Shown: positions 38,589-46,976 of the stretch, piece by piece
Numbering within the stretch: the stretch's first letter is position 1
Layout: each line of letters begins with the position of its first letter
DNA from: Streptomyces sp. SCL15-4
GTDB lineage: Bacteria; Actinomycetota; Actinomycetes; Streptomycetales; Streptomycetaceae
Direction: 5' to 3'
Assembly: GCF_033366695.1 (NCBI RefSeq)
Contig: NZ_JAOBTQ010000001.1
Coordinates: 1,984,001 to 2,048,000, forward strand
DNA: 64,000 bases
The notes under the pieces: model-generated
Seen by the model: only the letters and a program-made list of their open reading frames with translations
Databases searched by the model: none
What the model was told of the DNA's origin: nothing
Position numbers and translations under genes: made by a program

Positions 38589-38658
38589 GTTCGAGATTCC
38601 GTACGTCATCTGTGATTCCGAACGCCGAAAAGGTAAGGGCGCGCTCCGGAAGGGTCAA
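38589..38658 (-). promoter_or_regulatory. Promoter and dyad of the GH43 operon
   Basis: On the minus strand TTGACC (38658-38653) and TACCTT (38635-38630) are exactly 17 bases apart. Downstream, GTTCG (38589-38593) and CGAAC (38619-38623) are inverted, and GATTCCG is repeated directly at 38595 and 38614. The dyad lies where a repressor would block elongation or initiation. It does not match the AAGCGCTTTCT site. Confidence 0.6.
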
Positions 38659-38716
38659 TGGGTCGGGCGCGAGGACCCCCGGTCCGCGGCCGTTCCGCTT
38701 CGACTAGCGTCGTGAC

Positions 38717-39643
38717 ATGACCAGCGACACCTGCCCCAGCCTCGCCGACGCCCTCGCCGCCGGGACGGTCGTGCTCGACGGCGGCATGTCCAACCAACTG
38801 GAGTCGGCCGGGCACGACCTGAGTGACGAACTGTGGTCGGCGCGACTGCTCGCCGAGCGGCCCGAGGCGGTCACCGAGGCCCACCTCGGCTACTTCCGCG
38901 CGGGCGCGAGCGTGGCGATCACGGCCAGCTACCAGGCCACCTTCGAGGGCTTCGGCAAGCGCGGCATCGACCGCGCGGAGGCGGCACGGCTGCTCGCGCT
39001 CAGCGTGGACCTGGCCCGCACGGCGGCCCGGCGGGCGGCGGACACCGGCGTCCGGCGCCCGCTGTGGGTGGCGGCCTCGGTCGGGCCGTACGGGGCGATG
39101 CTCGCGGACGGCTCCGAGTACCGGGGCCGGTACGGGCTCAGCGTGGCCGAGCTGGAGCGGTTCCACCGGCCGCGGATCGAGACGCTGGCCGCCGCCGGGC
39201 CGGACGTGCTGGCGCTGGAGACCGTGCCGGACGCCGACGAGGCCGCCGCGCTGCTGCGAGCGGTGCGGGGCCTCGGGGTGCCGGCCTGGCTGTCGTACAC
39301 GGTCGACGGACCGCGCACCCGGGCCGGCCAGCCCCTGGAGGAGGCGTTCGCCCTCGCCGCCGACTCCGAGGAGGTGATCGCGGTCGGCGTGAACTGCTGC
39401 GCACCGAAGGACGTGGAGCCGGCCGTGGAGATCGCGGCGCGCGTCACCGGCAAGCCGGTCGTGGTCTACCCCAACAGCGGCGAGGACTGGGACGCCGGGG
39501 CGCGCGCCTGGCGGGGCGGTACGACGTTCGGCGCGGCACGGGTCACGGCGTGGCGGGAGGCGGGGGCGCGGCTGATCGGCGGGTGCTGCCGGGTGGGTCC
39601 GCGGAGCATCGGGGAGATCGCGCGGACGCTGGACGCGGCCTGA
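38717..39643 (+). CDS. mmuM: Homocysteine S-methyltransferase
   Basis: A 308-residue zinc enzyme. The first Cys ligand is in GVNCCAPKDVEP and the second pair in LIGGCCRVGPRSI. The N-terminus VVLDGGMSNQLESAGHDL and ITASYQATFEGF are typical of the S-methylmethionine-dependent type. It makes methionine from homocysteine and a methyl donor such as S-methylmethionine, a plant-derived compound. It stands alone and diverges from the GH43 operon. Confidence 0.93.
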   Translation: MTSDTCPSLADALAAGTVVLDGGMSNQLESAGHDLSDELWSARLLAERPEAVTEAHLGYFRAGASVAITASYQATFEGFGKRGIDRAEAARLLALSVDLARTAARRAADTGVRRPLWVAASVGPYGAMLADGSEYRGRYGLSVAELERFHRPRIETLAAAGPDVLALETVPDADEAAALLRAVRGLGVPAWLSYTVDGPRTRAGQPLEEAFALAADSEEVIAVGVNCCAPKDVEPAVEIAARVTGKPVVVYPNSGEDWDAGARAWRGGTTFGAARVTAWREAGARLIGGCCRVGPRSIGEIARTLDAA

Positions 39644-39824
39644 GCGCAGTCCCTCACCGGAGGGACGCGGAGGCACCGGGACGCCGCGGGAGGCGCACGT
39701 CGGCGTGCGGGGCGTGGACGAGCGCCCTCGGCGGCGCCCCCTGGTCGAACAACGACACCGGGCGCCGATGACGGTACGCGCCCGTTTCCGTACGGTGAGT
39801 ATCCGCTCGGCCTCTTCGAAAGCT

Positions 39825-39857
39825 CCGGCCGCCCGGACCCTCCCACCGGGCGGCCGG
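39825..39857. terminator. Bidirectional terminator hairpin
   Basis: CCGGCCGCCCGG (39825-39836) and CCGGGCGGCCGG (39846-39857) form a perfect 12-bp stem with a nine-base loop between the convergent methyltransferase and esterase genes. Confidence 0.8.
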
Positions 39858-39918
39858 CTCGTTCCGTGCGCCGCGCCGGGGCCGGCCCGTCGCCTGCCGG
39901 GCCCGTGTGTGACGGCGG

Positions 39919-41487
39919 TCAGCGGCGCAGGGCGCCCGCCGAGCGGCGGAGCCGGCGCAGGGCGGAGGCGAGTTCGGCGCCGGGGGCGCGCGGGACGGCG
40001 TGCCGTGCGGGCTCGGCGACGGCGGACGCGGTGGTCCACAGGGCGATGTCCGCGTCCCGTGGGCCGTGGACGACCCGCGGCGCGCCGTCGTCGAAGATCC
40101 GCACCGGGTGCGTGGCGTCCCAGGCCGCCCAGCCCGGGTCCCCGGTCGTCGCGAACCGCACCCAGGCGGTGTGCATCGCGTCGCACAGTTCCCGCGGCGC
40201 GCCCTCACCGGCCAGCTTCTTCGACTCGGGCACGTCCCCGGTGTCGAAGACGAACCCGAGTTCCAGCGCATGGCAGGCGCCGAGGCCGGGCAGCCGGGAC
40301 GGCCACGCGAACTCGTACAGGTGGCAGGCGCCGGGCCGGGCGTCGGCGAGCCGGTGCAGCGGCACCCGCAGCAGATGGTCGGTGACCATCTGGCCGACGA
40401 TCTCGGCGGTGCCGGCGCCCGGGTGCAGCAGCCGGTAGCCGCGCGGGATGTCGTGACCGGCGTGGCAGCGGGCCATGGCTCCGGCCAGGGCGACCGCGCC
40501 GAGCCGGTCGACGCGCTCCAGCAGTCCGCCGGGCGCCAGCCACAGCCGGTATTCGTCCCGCGTCCAGCCCATGAGCAGCTCGGCGTCCGGGGCGGCGCCG
40601 CCGTCGGTCAGCGCCTTCAGCGGGTCCCGGGGCACGAGGTCGCCGTCCACGACGATGCCGAACGCGGGACCGCCGAGCACCGGGCCGCCGAGCCGGCCGG
40701 CCTCGGCCTGGGCGCGCAGCAGCAGGCCGCGGTCGACGGCGGCGAACGCCTCGGCGGTGGCGGGGACCCTCAGCCGGGCGGCCATCCGGCGCACCATCCG
40801 CCGCACCTTGTCGCGGTCCGAGACCTCGGGCGGTCCGCTCTGCAGCACCGCGCGCCGGATCAGGCCCCGTGTCCGCGGCGCGGCGAGCAGGACGCCGGTG
40901 CTGATGGCGCCGGCCGACTGTCCGCACAGGGTGATCCGGTCCGGGTCGCCGCCGAAGGCCGCGATGGTCTGGTGCACCCAGCACAGGGCGGCGAACTGGT
41001 CGCGCAGGCCGGGGTTCGGCGGCGCGTCCGGGAACAGGCCGTAGCCCTCCACGCCGAGCCGGTAGTTGACCGAGACGAAGACGACGCCGTCGCGCGCGAA
41101 GGCGCTCCCGTCGTAGACCGGCACGGCCGAGGAGCCTCTGGTCAGCGCGCCGCCGTGCAGCCAGACCAGCACCGGGAGCCGGGCGCCGGGGCCCGGATCG
41201 GGAGTCCATACGTTGAGGTTGAGGCAGTCGTCGCCGGGGATGGCGGGGTCGGACAGGTACGGGGCGAACGCCTCGGAGTACGGCGGTTTCGGCGCGGTCG
41301 GCCCGAAGGCGCCGGCGTCCCGGATGCCGTCCCAGGGCTCGGGAGGCCGGGGCGGGCGGAACCGCAGGGAACCGAAGGGCGGGGCGGCGTAGGGGATGCC
41401 CCGGAAGACCGCGATGCCCCGCTCGTACCGGCCGCGCACGGCCCCGTAAGGGGTCGGGACCACGGGTCCCGACTGGTCCGCCGCCAT
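39919..41487 (-). CDS. Type-B carboxylesterase/lipase
   Basis: A 522-residue esterase. The nucleophile motif is TLCGQSAGAIS, the oxyanion loop is LVWLHGGALTRGSS, and the family signature DDCLNLNVW is present; the catalytic His is in the GLGACHALELGFVF region. No signal peptide is seen, so it is cytoplasmic. The ATG at 41487 has GAAGGG nine bases upstream; a GTG two codons earlier is less likely. Carboxylesterases of this family deacylate a wide range of esters. Confidence 0.92.
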   Translation of the reverse strand: MAADQSGPVVPTPYGAVRGRYERGIAVFRGIPYAAPPFGSLRFRPPRPPEPWDGIRDAGAFGPTAPKPPYSEAFAPYLSDPAIPGDDCLNLNVWTPDPGPGARLPVLVWLHGGALTRGSSAVPVYDGSAFARDGVVFVSVNYRLGVEGYGLFPDAPPNPGLRDQFAALCWVHQTIAAFGGDPDRITLCGQSAGAISTGVLLAAPRTRGLIRRAVLQSGPPEVSDRDKVRRMVRRMAARLRVPATAEAFAAVDRGLLLRAQAEAGRLGGPVLGGPAFGIVVDGDLVPRDPLKALTDGGAAPDAELLMGWTRDEYRLWLAPGGLLERVDRLGAVALAGAMARCHAGHDIPRGYRLLHPGAGTAEIVGQMVTDHLLRVPLHRLADARPGACHLYEFAWPSRLPGLGACHALELGFVFDTGDVPESKKLAGEGAPRELCDAMHTAWVRFATTGDPGWAAWDATHPVRIFDDGAPRVVHGPRDADIALWTTASAVAEPARHAVPRAPGAELASALRRLRRSAGALRR

Positions 41488-41787
41488 AGCCACCAGCCCT
41501 TCACCGCGCGCCCGCGCCGCTCACCGGTGCGGACACCGTTCACATCAGAGCACCACACGACGCGGACGTATTCCCGGCACGGAACCGCTGCCGGGCCGTC
41601 CGGAGAACTGCGCCTCACGCTCCGGCTCCGGGCACCGAAGGGCCGACACGGCCCGCCGGCCGCGCGACCGGCACCGGCCCGGCCCGGCGACCGGCCGGTC
41701 CGCACGCTGGAGATGCGCCCGTCGGCGGTCGGCCGCATCCCGTGGATCGTCCGTCTTCCCGCCGTGTTCAGGCGCAACTATCGTAGG

Positions 41788-41798
41788 AAGCGCTTTCT
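41788..41798. promoter_or_regulatory. LacI-type operator site 2
   Basis: AAGCGCTTTCT, within the imperfect palindrome AGGAAGCGCTTTCT, lies 91 bases before the LacI gene. It is identical over 11 bases to the site at 34194-34204. Autoregulation by the LacI protein is inferred. Confidence 0.65.
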
Positions 41799-41888
41799 GT
41801 CGGCGGCCGGTGATCGGTTTTCGGGCCACGACAGCGCGTCGGCAGCAGGTTGCGATGGCCCACGGGCGGGCCGGGAAGGGGGTTCGCC

Positions 41889-42980
41889 ATGGTCCGTGCG
41901 CGGGGTGCGAACGTGGTGGCCGGGCCGACGCTGGCGGTGGTGGCCCGGGAGGCGGGCGTGTCGGTGCCCACCGCGTCCAAGGTGGTCAACGGCCGTGAGG
42001 ACGTCGCGCCCGAGACCCGCCGCCGGGTGACCGAGGCGCTGGACCGGCTCGGCTATGTGCGCCGCTCCCGCTTCGACGCGGCCAGGGCGCCGGGCCTGGT
42101 GGACCTGGTGCTGCACTCGCTGGAGAGTTCCCGGTCGGGCGCGGTGCTGCGTGGGGTGGAGGCGGCGGCGTACGAGGCGGGGCTGGACGTGGTGGTGTCG
42201 GCCGCGCCCGCCCGGGGCCGGGACGCCCGACCGGAACAGGGATGGCTGGACAAGCTGACCGCGCGCGGCTCTTCGGGAGTGCTGTTCCACCTGGCGGAGC
42301 TGTCCGCCGCGCAGTACGCCTGGCTGGACCACCACCGCATCCCCTATGTGCTCGTCGATCCGGCCCACGAGCCGCCGGCCGGAGTGGTGTCGGTCGGGGC
42401 GGCCAACTGGCAGGGCGGGGTGTGCGCGACCGAGCATCTGCTGGAGCTGGGCCACGAGCGGATCGGGGTGGTCGCCGGCCACCCGCGCACGATGGCCGGC
42501 GAGGCACGGCTGGCCGGCTACCGCTCGGCGCTCGCCTCGGCGGGCGTGCGGTATCGCGCCGAGTATGTGCGGCACGCGGACTCCGACGAGGCCACCGCCC
42601 GGCTGCGCACCCACGAACTGCTGGACCTGCCCGAGCCGCCGACGGCCGTCTTCGTGTGCTCGGACCGGATGGCGCTCGGCGTGTACGCGGCGCTCGCGGA
42701 GCGGGACGTGCGGGTGCCCGACGCCATGAGCGTGGTGGGCTTCGACGACCTGCCCGAGGCCCGCTGGGCCGTACCGGCGCTGACCACCGTCCGCCAGCCG
42801 CTGGCGGAGATGGCGGCGACGGCGTTGCGGCTGCTGGTCCGCATGACGCGTGGCGAGCGCCCCGAGGGCACCCGGACGGAGCTGTCGACCCGGCTGGTAC
42901 GGCGGGCGAGCACGGCCCCGCCGGCGGCGCACCGCCCCACGGCGTACGCGCCCGCCGGCGCGGAGCGGCCATCCGCGTGA
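41889..42980 (+). CDS. LacI-family regulator
   Basis: A 363-residue repressor. The HTH and hinge are visible in LAVVAREAGVSVPTASKVVNGREDVAPETRRRV. The periplasmic-binding-like effector domain includes GVLFHLAELS, PAGVVSVGAANWQGGVCATEHLLELGHERIGVVAG and MSVVGFDDLPEARWAVPALTTVRQPL. The ATG at 41889 has AAGGGGG upstream. Its own putative operator is shared with the acetylesterase/lyase promoter region, so it likely controls the pectin genes in response to a pectic sugar. Confidence 0.93.
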   Translation: MVRARGANVVAGPTLAVVAREAGVSVPTASKVVNGREDVAPETRRRVTEALDRLGYVRRSRFDAARAPGLVDLVLHSLESSRSGAVLRGVEAAAYEAGLDVVVSAAPARGRDARPEQGWLDKLTARGSSGVLFHLAELSAAQYAWLDHHRIPYVLVDPAHEPPAGVVSVGAANWQGGVCATEHLLELGHERIGVVAGHPRTMAGEARLAGYRSALASAGVRYRAEYVRHADSDEATARLRTHELLDLPEPPTAVFVCSDRMALGVYAALAERDVRVPDAMSVVGFDDLPEARWAVPALTTVRQPLAEMAATALRLLVRMTRGERPEGTRTELSTRLVRRASTAPPAAHRPTAYAPAGAERPSA

Positions 42981-43042
42981 CGTTCCCGGCGCGTCGGCCC
43001 GTCGTACGGTGACCCCGCCTCCGCGCGGGTCGTTGGCCGGGC

Positions 43043-43330
43043 ATGAAGCGCAGCACGCGTACCGCCGCGGTCCTCGCCGTGGCCGCAGTCGCCCTGGCCG
43101 CCGCCTACGGCACGGCCCATGCCGCCCGGCACACCCTCGCCCCCGGACAGCAGCGCGTCGCCATGACCCCGCCCGTCGCACCGACCGCCGCACCGCCCGC
43201 GGTCTCGCCGGCCGACGAGCACGACCCGGAGGAGGACGTCGGGTTGGACGAGAACGGCCGTCCCGACACCGGGGAGGACCGGGCCCGGGCGGACCTCCGT
43301 CACACGCGGACGGCCGGACACCTCCCGTAA
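43043..43330 (+). CDS. Small secreted or membrane-anchored protein, unknown
   Basis: A 95-residue protein. The N-terminus MKRSTRTAAVLAVAAVALAA is a signal peptide or anchor. The remainder is Pro/Ala-rich and then very acidic (DEHDPEEDVGLDENGRPDTGEDRARAD). There is no Cys and no recognisable domain, and the ribosome site is weak. Real coding is likely but unproven. Confidence 0.5.
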   Translation: MKRSTRTAAVLAVAAVALAAAYGTAHAARHTLAPGQQRVAMTPPVAPTAAPPAVSPADEHDPEEDVGLDENGRPDTGEDRARADLRHTRTAGHLP

Positions 43331-43353
43331 GGGAAGCGCCCGGCCGTCGTCCG
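43306..43353. terminator. Probable terminator between convergent genes
   Basis: GCGGACGGCCGG (from 43306) pairs with CCGGCCGTCGTCCG (to 43353) with a small bulge, loop about 22 bases. It lies across the stop of the small secreted-protein gene and faces the convergent peptide gene. Confidence 0.6.
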
Positions 43354-43402
43354 TGTTCGATCGCCGTGTTCCGTCGTCCTGCCGCGTCCTCGTCTGTCCT
43401 GC

Positions 43403-43660
43403 TCAGTCCTCTTCGTCCTGGTCGGGACCGGCGAGGAGGGCCTCCACCACGTCCACGGCGCTGCCGTCGTGGTCGCTGCCGGCGGTGCCGCTGCCGGCCT
43501 GGAGGTTGGCCGTGCGGTCGACCTCCAGCCAGGAGTCGGCTTCGGAGTTGTCGATCACGGTGATCAGGCTGTCGGACGCCACGGCCGGCGCGGCACCGGC
43601 CCCGAGGAGCGCGGCGGCGACCGCCGCGGCCGTCCCGAGCCCGGAGACGGCACGGATCAC
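43403..43660 (-). CDS. Small secreted acidic peptide coupled to the upstream lyase-family gene
   Basis: An 85-residue protein with a signal peptide (VIRAVSGLGTAAAVAAALLG, AVA-S site). The mature part is about 55 residues, acidic and free of Cys (DSLITVIDNSEADSWLEV ... LLAGPDQDEED). The GTG at 43658-43660 overlaps the TGA of the PEP-mutase-family gene (GTGA), so it is likely co-translated. GAGGG lies about ten bases upstream. No family recognised. The pairing is described as a finding. Confidence 0.65.
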   Translation of the reverse strand: MIRAVSGLGTAAAVAAALLGAGAAPAVASDSLITVIDNSEADSWLEVDRTANLQAGSGTAGSDHDGSAVDVVEALLAGPDQDEED

Positions 43661-44520
43661 ACGCCCACGCCCTCGGAAACGAGCCGCTCGCGGGCGATGT
43701 TGCGCTCCAGCAGACTGGTGGAGGCCTTCACCCCGACACCGCTCGCGGGGTCGACCTCCGGCAGCCGGCCGTCGGCCGCCTTGAGGCCGGCGAGCGCGGA
43801 GTCCATCGCCTCGTGCGCGGCGAACAGGCACGGCGTGCTGTAGATGGCGACGTTCACGCCGAGGTCGGACAGTTCGCCGAGGGACAGGCGAGGCGACTTG
43901 CCGCCGGCGATCTGGTTGAACAGCAGCGGCTTGTCCCCCGTGACCTTGCGGATCCGCTTGATCCACTCCACGCTGCGCACACCGTCGACCAGCACCACGT
44001 CGGCGTCGGTGGCGGCCAGCCGCTCGGCCCGGTGCAGGATGTCGTGCTCGTCGGTGGCATCCGTACGGGCGACGACGACCAGGTCCCTGCGGGTCTCCAG
44101 GACCTTCTCCAGCTTCTCCAGGTATTCCTCCAGGGGCAGCACCTGCTTGCCGTCGGCGTGGCCGCAGCGGCGGGGCCGCTTCTGGTCCTCCAGGATCACG
44201 CCGGAGGCGCCGATGCGCTCGAGTCCCTCCACGACGTGACAGGCGACCTCGGGGTCGACGTACCCGTCGTCGATGTCCACCAGCAGGTGGTGGTGCGGGA
44301 ACGCGCCGCGCAGCCGCTGGACGAAGGCCACCATGTCGGGCCACGCGATGAATCCGATGTCCGGCAGCCCGTAGTACGAGGCGGCGAAGCCGAAGCCCGA
44401 GACGAACATTCCTTCGTAGTGCTTGGCGGCGATCGACGCCGAGTACATGTCGTACACGCCGATCAGCGGTGTAGTCCCGGGCCCGGCGATGCTCTCGCGC
44501 AGTTTCTTACCGTAAGTCAA
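43657..44520 (-). CDS. Isocitrate lyase/PEP-mutase-superfamily enzyme
   Basis: A 287-residue alpha/beta-barrel. It has LIGVYDMYSASIAAKHYEG, the metal-binding LLVDIDDGYVDP, the ICL-like loop ILEDQKRPRRCGHADGK and ARTDATDEHD. The EDQ-x3-RRCGH loop keeps the catalytic Cys of carbon-carbon lyases such as 2-methylisocitrate lyase. The protein is therefore more likely a lyase than a phosphomutase. The TTG at 44518-44520 has AAGGAG seven bases upstream. The stop overlaps the secreted-peptide start. Substrate not known. Confidence 0.88.
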   Translation of the reverse strand: MTYGKKLRESIAGPGTTPLIGVYDMYSASIAAKHYEGMFVSGFGFAASYYGLPDIGFIAWPDMVAFVQRLRGAFPHHHLLVDIDDGYVDPEVACHVVEGLERIGASGVILEDQKRPRRCGHADGKQVLPLEEYLEKLEKVLETRRDLVVVARTDATDEHDILHRAERLAATDADVVLVDGVRSVEWIKRIRKVTGDKPLLFNQIAGGKSPRLSLGELSDLGVNVAIYSTPCLFAAHEAMDSALAGLKAADGRLPEVDPASGVGVKASTSLLERNIARERLVSEGVGV

Positions 44521-44676
44521 GGTCCGGCTCCTTCTGTGGGTGGGTGACGCGGGCAGGATGGGTCACGCGTCTCGACGCCCTTTGCCAAGACAAGAGCATC
44601 TCTAGGTAGACACATGACCATCCCTCTACGCGAGCTTTAGTCACCCCAATGGGGCAACCGGTTCACCGCAGAAACG
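44521..44676. other. Intergenic region, no gene seen
   Basis: A relatively AT-richer 156-base stretch between the lyase-family gene and the ThuA gene. It must hold the lyase promoter on the minus strand. A short dyad CCCC-AAT-GGGG is near 44646-44655. No clear -35/-10 pair with normal spacing was found. Confidence 0.4.
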
Positions 44677-45333
44677 TCACTGAGCCGGTTCTGCCACCCA
44701 TTCGAGTCCGCCGTTCAGGTGAGCGAGGAACTCCGGGTCGCGGTACGCGTCACAGGCATGGCCAAGGGCTGTGTAAAAAACGCGGCCGGCCGCCGGGCCC
44801 CGCTCGCGGCACCAGGCCAGCGGATGGTCCGCGCCCATCCCGCCGCCTTCGTACGACGTCTCGTCCGCGCGCAGCAGCACCCGCTCGCGGTCTCCCGGAA
44901 CGCGGTCGAAGTCGTACCACTCGTCGGTGAATTCCCACACCGGCGGCAGGTGCCGGGTGGCGGGATGGGCGGGGTCGGCGACGAGGGCGCGGCCCGGCTG
45001 GCAGGCGGGGTGCCGGGTGAAGCGGGCGCCGAGGAGTCCGCCGTAGTACGGCCACCCGTACTCGGTACAGGCCGCCGCGTGCACCCCGGCGAAGCCGCCG
45101 CCCGCCCTCGTGTACCGCTCCAGCCGCGCCCGCCCGGCCGGGGTCAGCACCCTGCCGCTGGTGGACAGGAAGACCACGGCCGCGAACCCTTCCAACGGGC
45201 GTTCGAAGTCCGCGGGATCCTCGGTGTGCTCGACGGCGAACCCGCCGAGCGCCCTAATCGCGTCGACCGCGTCCGGGATGGACTCGTGGCGGTAGTCGGC
45301 GGTGCGGGTGTAGAGGAGGAGACGAGGAGGCAT
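44677..45333 (-). CDS. ThuA-domain protein
   Basis: A 218-residue protein with the ThuA/trehalose-utilisation fold, a class-I glutamine-amidotransferase-like domain. Segments include LLYTRTADYRHESIPDAVDAI, AGGGFAGVHAAACTEYGWPYYG, WEFTDEWYDFDRVP and GRVFYTALGHACDAYRDPEFL. ThuA proteins are linked to sugar metabolism, but their reaction is not established. The ATG at 45333 has GGAG seven bases upstream. Confidence 0.9.
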   Translation of the reverse strand: MPPRLLLYTRTADYRHESIPDAVDAIRALGGFAVEHTEDPADFERPLEGFAAVVFLSTSGRVLTPAGRARLERYTRAGGGFAGVHAAACTEYGWPYYGGLLGARFTRHPACQPGRALVADPAHPATRHLPPVWEFTDEWYDFDRVPGDRERVLLRADETSYEGGGMGADHPLAWCRERGPAAGRVFYTALGHACDAYRDPEFLAHLNGGLEWVAEPAQ

Positions 45334-45499
45334 GGCGGGGCTCCGGGAGGGGTCGGGGTGGGCCGGCCGGCGTCCGGTGCGCGCCGGCCGGTGGCGGGTG
45401 ACCGCGCGGTGGCGGTCGGCACGGACCGGTGGCGGCGCAGTGGGTGAGCGTGACCGGGCCGGCGACGGGCGGGAGCCGGTTCGCCGTGGACGGGGCCGG

Positions 45500-46090
45500 T
45501 CAGCTGCTCCCGGGGACGCTGTTGTCGGGGGCTCCGTCGCCGTAGGACGGGAGGTCGCCGCGCTCCACGGGGGCCGTTGCCGTGCGGGGTGACGGCAGGA
45601 GGGGGACGAGTTCCTCGGGGGCGGGGCGGTGGATGGCGTCGGCGGCCCGGCGGAGCACGTCGGCCGCCACCTTCTCTCCGTAGACCCGGACCACTTGGCC
45701 CTTCTCCGGTGCCCGGCAGACATGGCCCTCGGGACAGTCGGCGGCGCTGCCCCGCTCCGCGTAGAGGTGCAGGACGGCACCGTCCTTCGCCCAGTACGCG
45801 ACGGAGAAGCCGTCGTCGCCGTTCACCCCGATGGACTGCTGCGCGAGCGTGAAGCCGGGCACCTCGGTGACGTAGACCAGCTCCGGCGCGATGCCCAACG
45901 CCCGCAGGCGCTCGTCCATGTCGGCCTGCCCCGGGGCGGCGGACGCCGGCTCCCGGGTGCTCCCGGCAGCCGCCCGCCCGGAACCCGAGGCGGCCGGCCC
46001 GGGGCCGGAACGCTCCTTCTCGGTGCCGCACGCGGTGAGCAGTGCGGGCAGGAGCAGGAGCAGCGGCAGGGCGCGTGCGGCACGGATCAT
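45500..46090 (-). CDS. Secreted lipoprotein, unknown function
   Basis: A protein of about 196 residues. MIRAARALPLLLLLPALLTAC gives a lipobox LTAC with the Cys at residue 21. The mature part is Gly/Ser-rich at first, then a compact domain containing GIAPELVYVTEVPG and a Cys pair (DCPEGHVC). An alternative start is ATG 46099. It shares its upstream region with the divergent VOC gene. No family recognised. Confidence 0.75.
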   Translation of the reverse strand: MIRAARALPLLLLLPALLTACGTEKERSGPGPAASGSGRAAAGSTREPASAAPGQADMDERLRALGIAPELVYVTEVPGFTLAQQSIGVNGDDGFSVAYWAKDGAVLHLYAERGSAADCPEGHVCRAPEKGQVVRVYGEKVAADVLRRAADAIHRPAPEELVPLLPSPRTATAPVERGDLPSYGDGAPDNSVPGSS

Positions 46091-46152
46091 GCCGCCCATG
46101 GTGCCGCACAGGCGTACCGTGCGGTGCTTCCGGTTCCGTAACCTCTCGCCGG

Positions 46153-46785
46153 ATGAACGCCATTCCGCCGTTTCTGGACCATCTCGTGCTCGCCACACCG
46201 GACTTGGGCGCGACGGTCGCCGACTTCGCGCGACGGTGCGGGGTCACGCCGGTGCCCGGCGGCGCACACACCGGTCTGGGCACCCGCAACCATCCGGTCG
46301 GGCTCGGCGGCCGGAGCCATCTGGAGATCATCGGCCCCGATCCGGAGCAGCCCGGGTCCGCCGGGCCGCGGCCGTTCGGCGTCGACCGGCTGACCGGTCC
46401 CACCGTGCTGACGTGGGCGATCAGCCGGCCCGACCTGGACGAGGCGATCGCCGTGGCCCGGGCGCGGGGCCGGGACCCCGGCCCGGCACGGCGGATGAGC
46501 CGCCGCACCCCGGACGGAACCCTGCTGCGCCGGCGGCTGACCGACACGGACGCCACAGGTGTCCCGGAACCGGTGCCGTTCCTCATCGACTGGGGTGACT
46601 CCCGGCATCCGTCCGCCTCGGGCCTGCCGGTCACCCCGCTGCTGGCGGTCTCGGCCGCGGTGCCCGACCCGGAGGCGGTACGCGACCGGCCGACGGCACT
46701 GGGCACCTCGCTGCCCCTCACCGAAGGACCCACCGCGTTGACCTTCACCGTGGACACCCCGAACGGACCGGTCCGCTACGGCTGA
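46153..46785 (+). CDS. VOC/glyoxalase-like domain protein
   Basis: A 210-residue protein. The N-terminus PPFLDHLVLATPDLGATVADFARRCGVTPVPGGAHTGLGTRNH matches the glyoxalase-like domain, with the metal-ligand position in HLEIIGPDPEQP. The second half is partly Pro-rich. No partner genes suggest a substrate. The ribosome site is weak. Confidence 0.85.
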   Translation: MNAIPPFLDHLVLATPDLGATVADFARRCGVTPVPGGAHTGLGTRNHPVGLGGRSHLEIIGPDPEQPGSAGPRPFGVDRLTGPTVLTWAISRPDLDEAIAVARARGRDPGPARRMSRRTPDGTLLRRRLTDTDATGVPEPVPFLIDWGDSRHPSASGLPVTPLLAVSAAVPDPEAVRDRPTALGTSLPLTEGPTALTFTVDTPNGPVRYG

Positions 46786-46976
46786 CCCCCGCGGCGCCTC
46801 CCGGCACGCGGCCGGCCCGAGCGGCACACCCGGCGCACACGGAACCGGACCGGACGGACGACGCGGTGTCCCCGGTCACGGCGCACCCGGACGCGACGGA
46901 CCACCACCGGCGACGCGCACGCGGGCATCCTCCCGGAGCGCTCCTCACCCGGGCGGACATCCTTCCGGCGGCCTCC

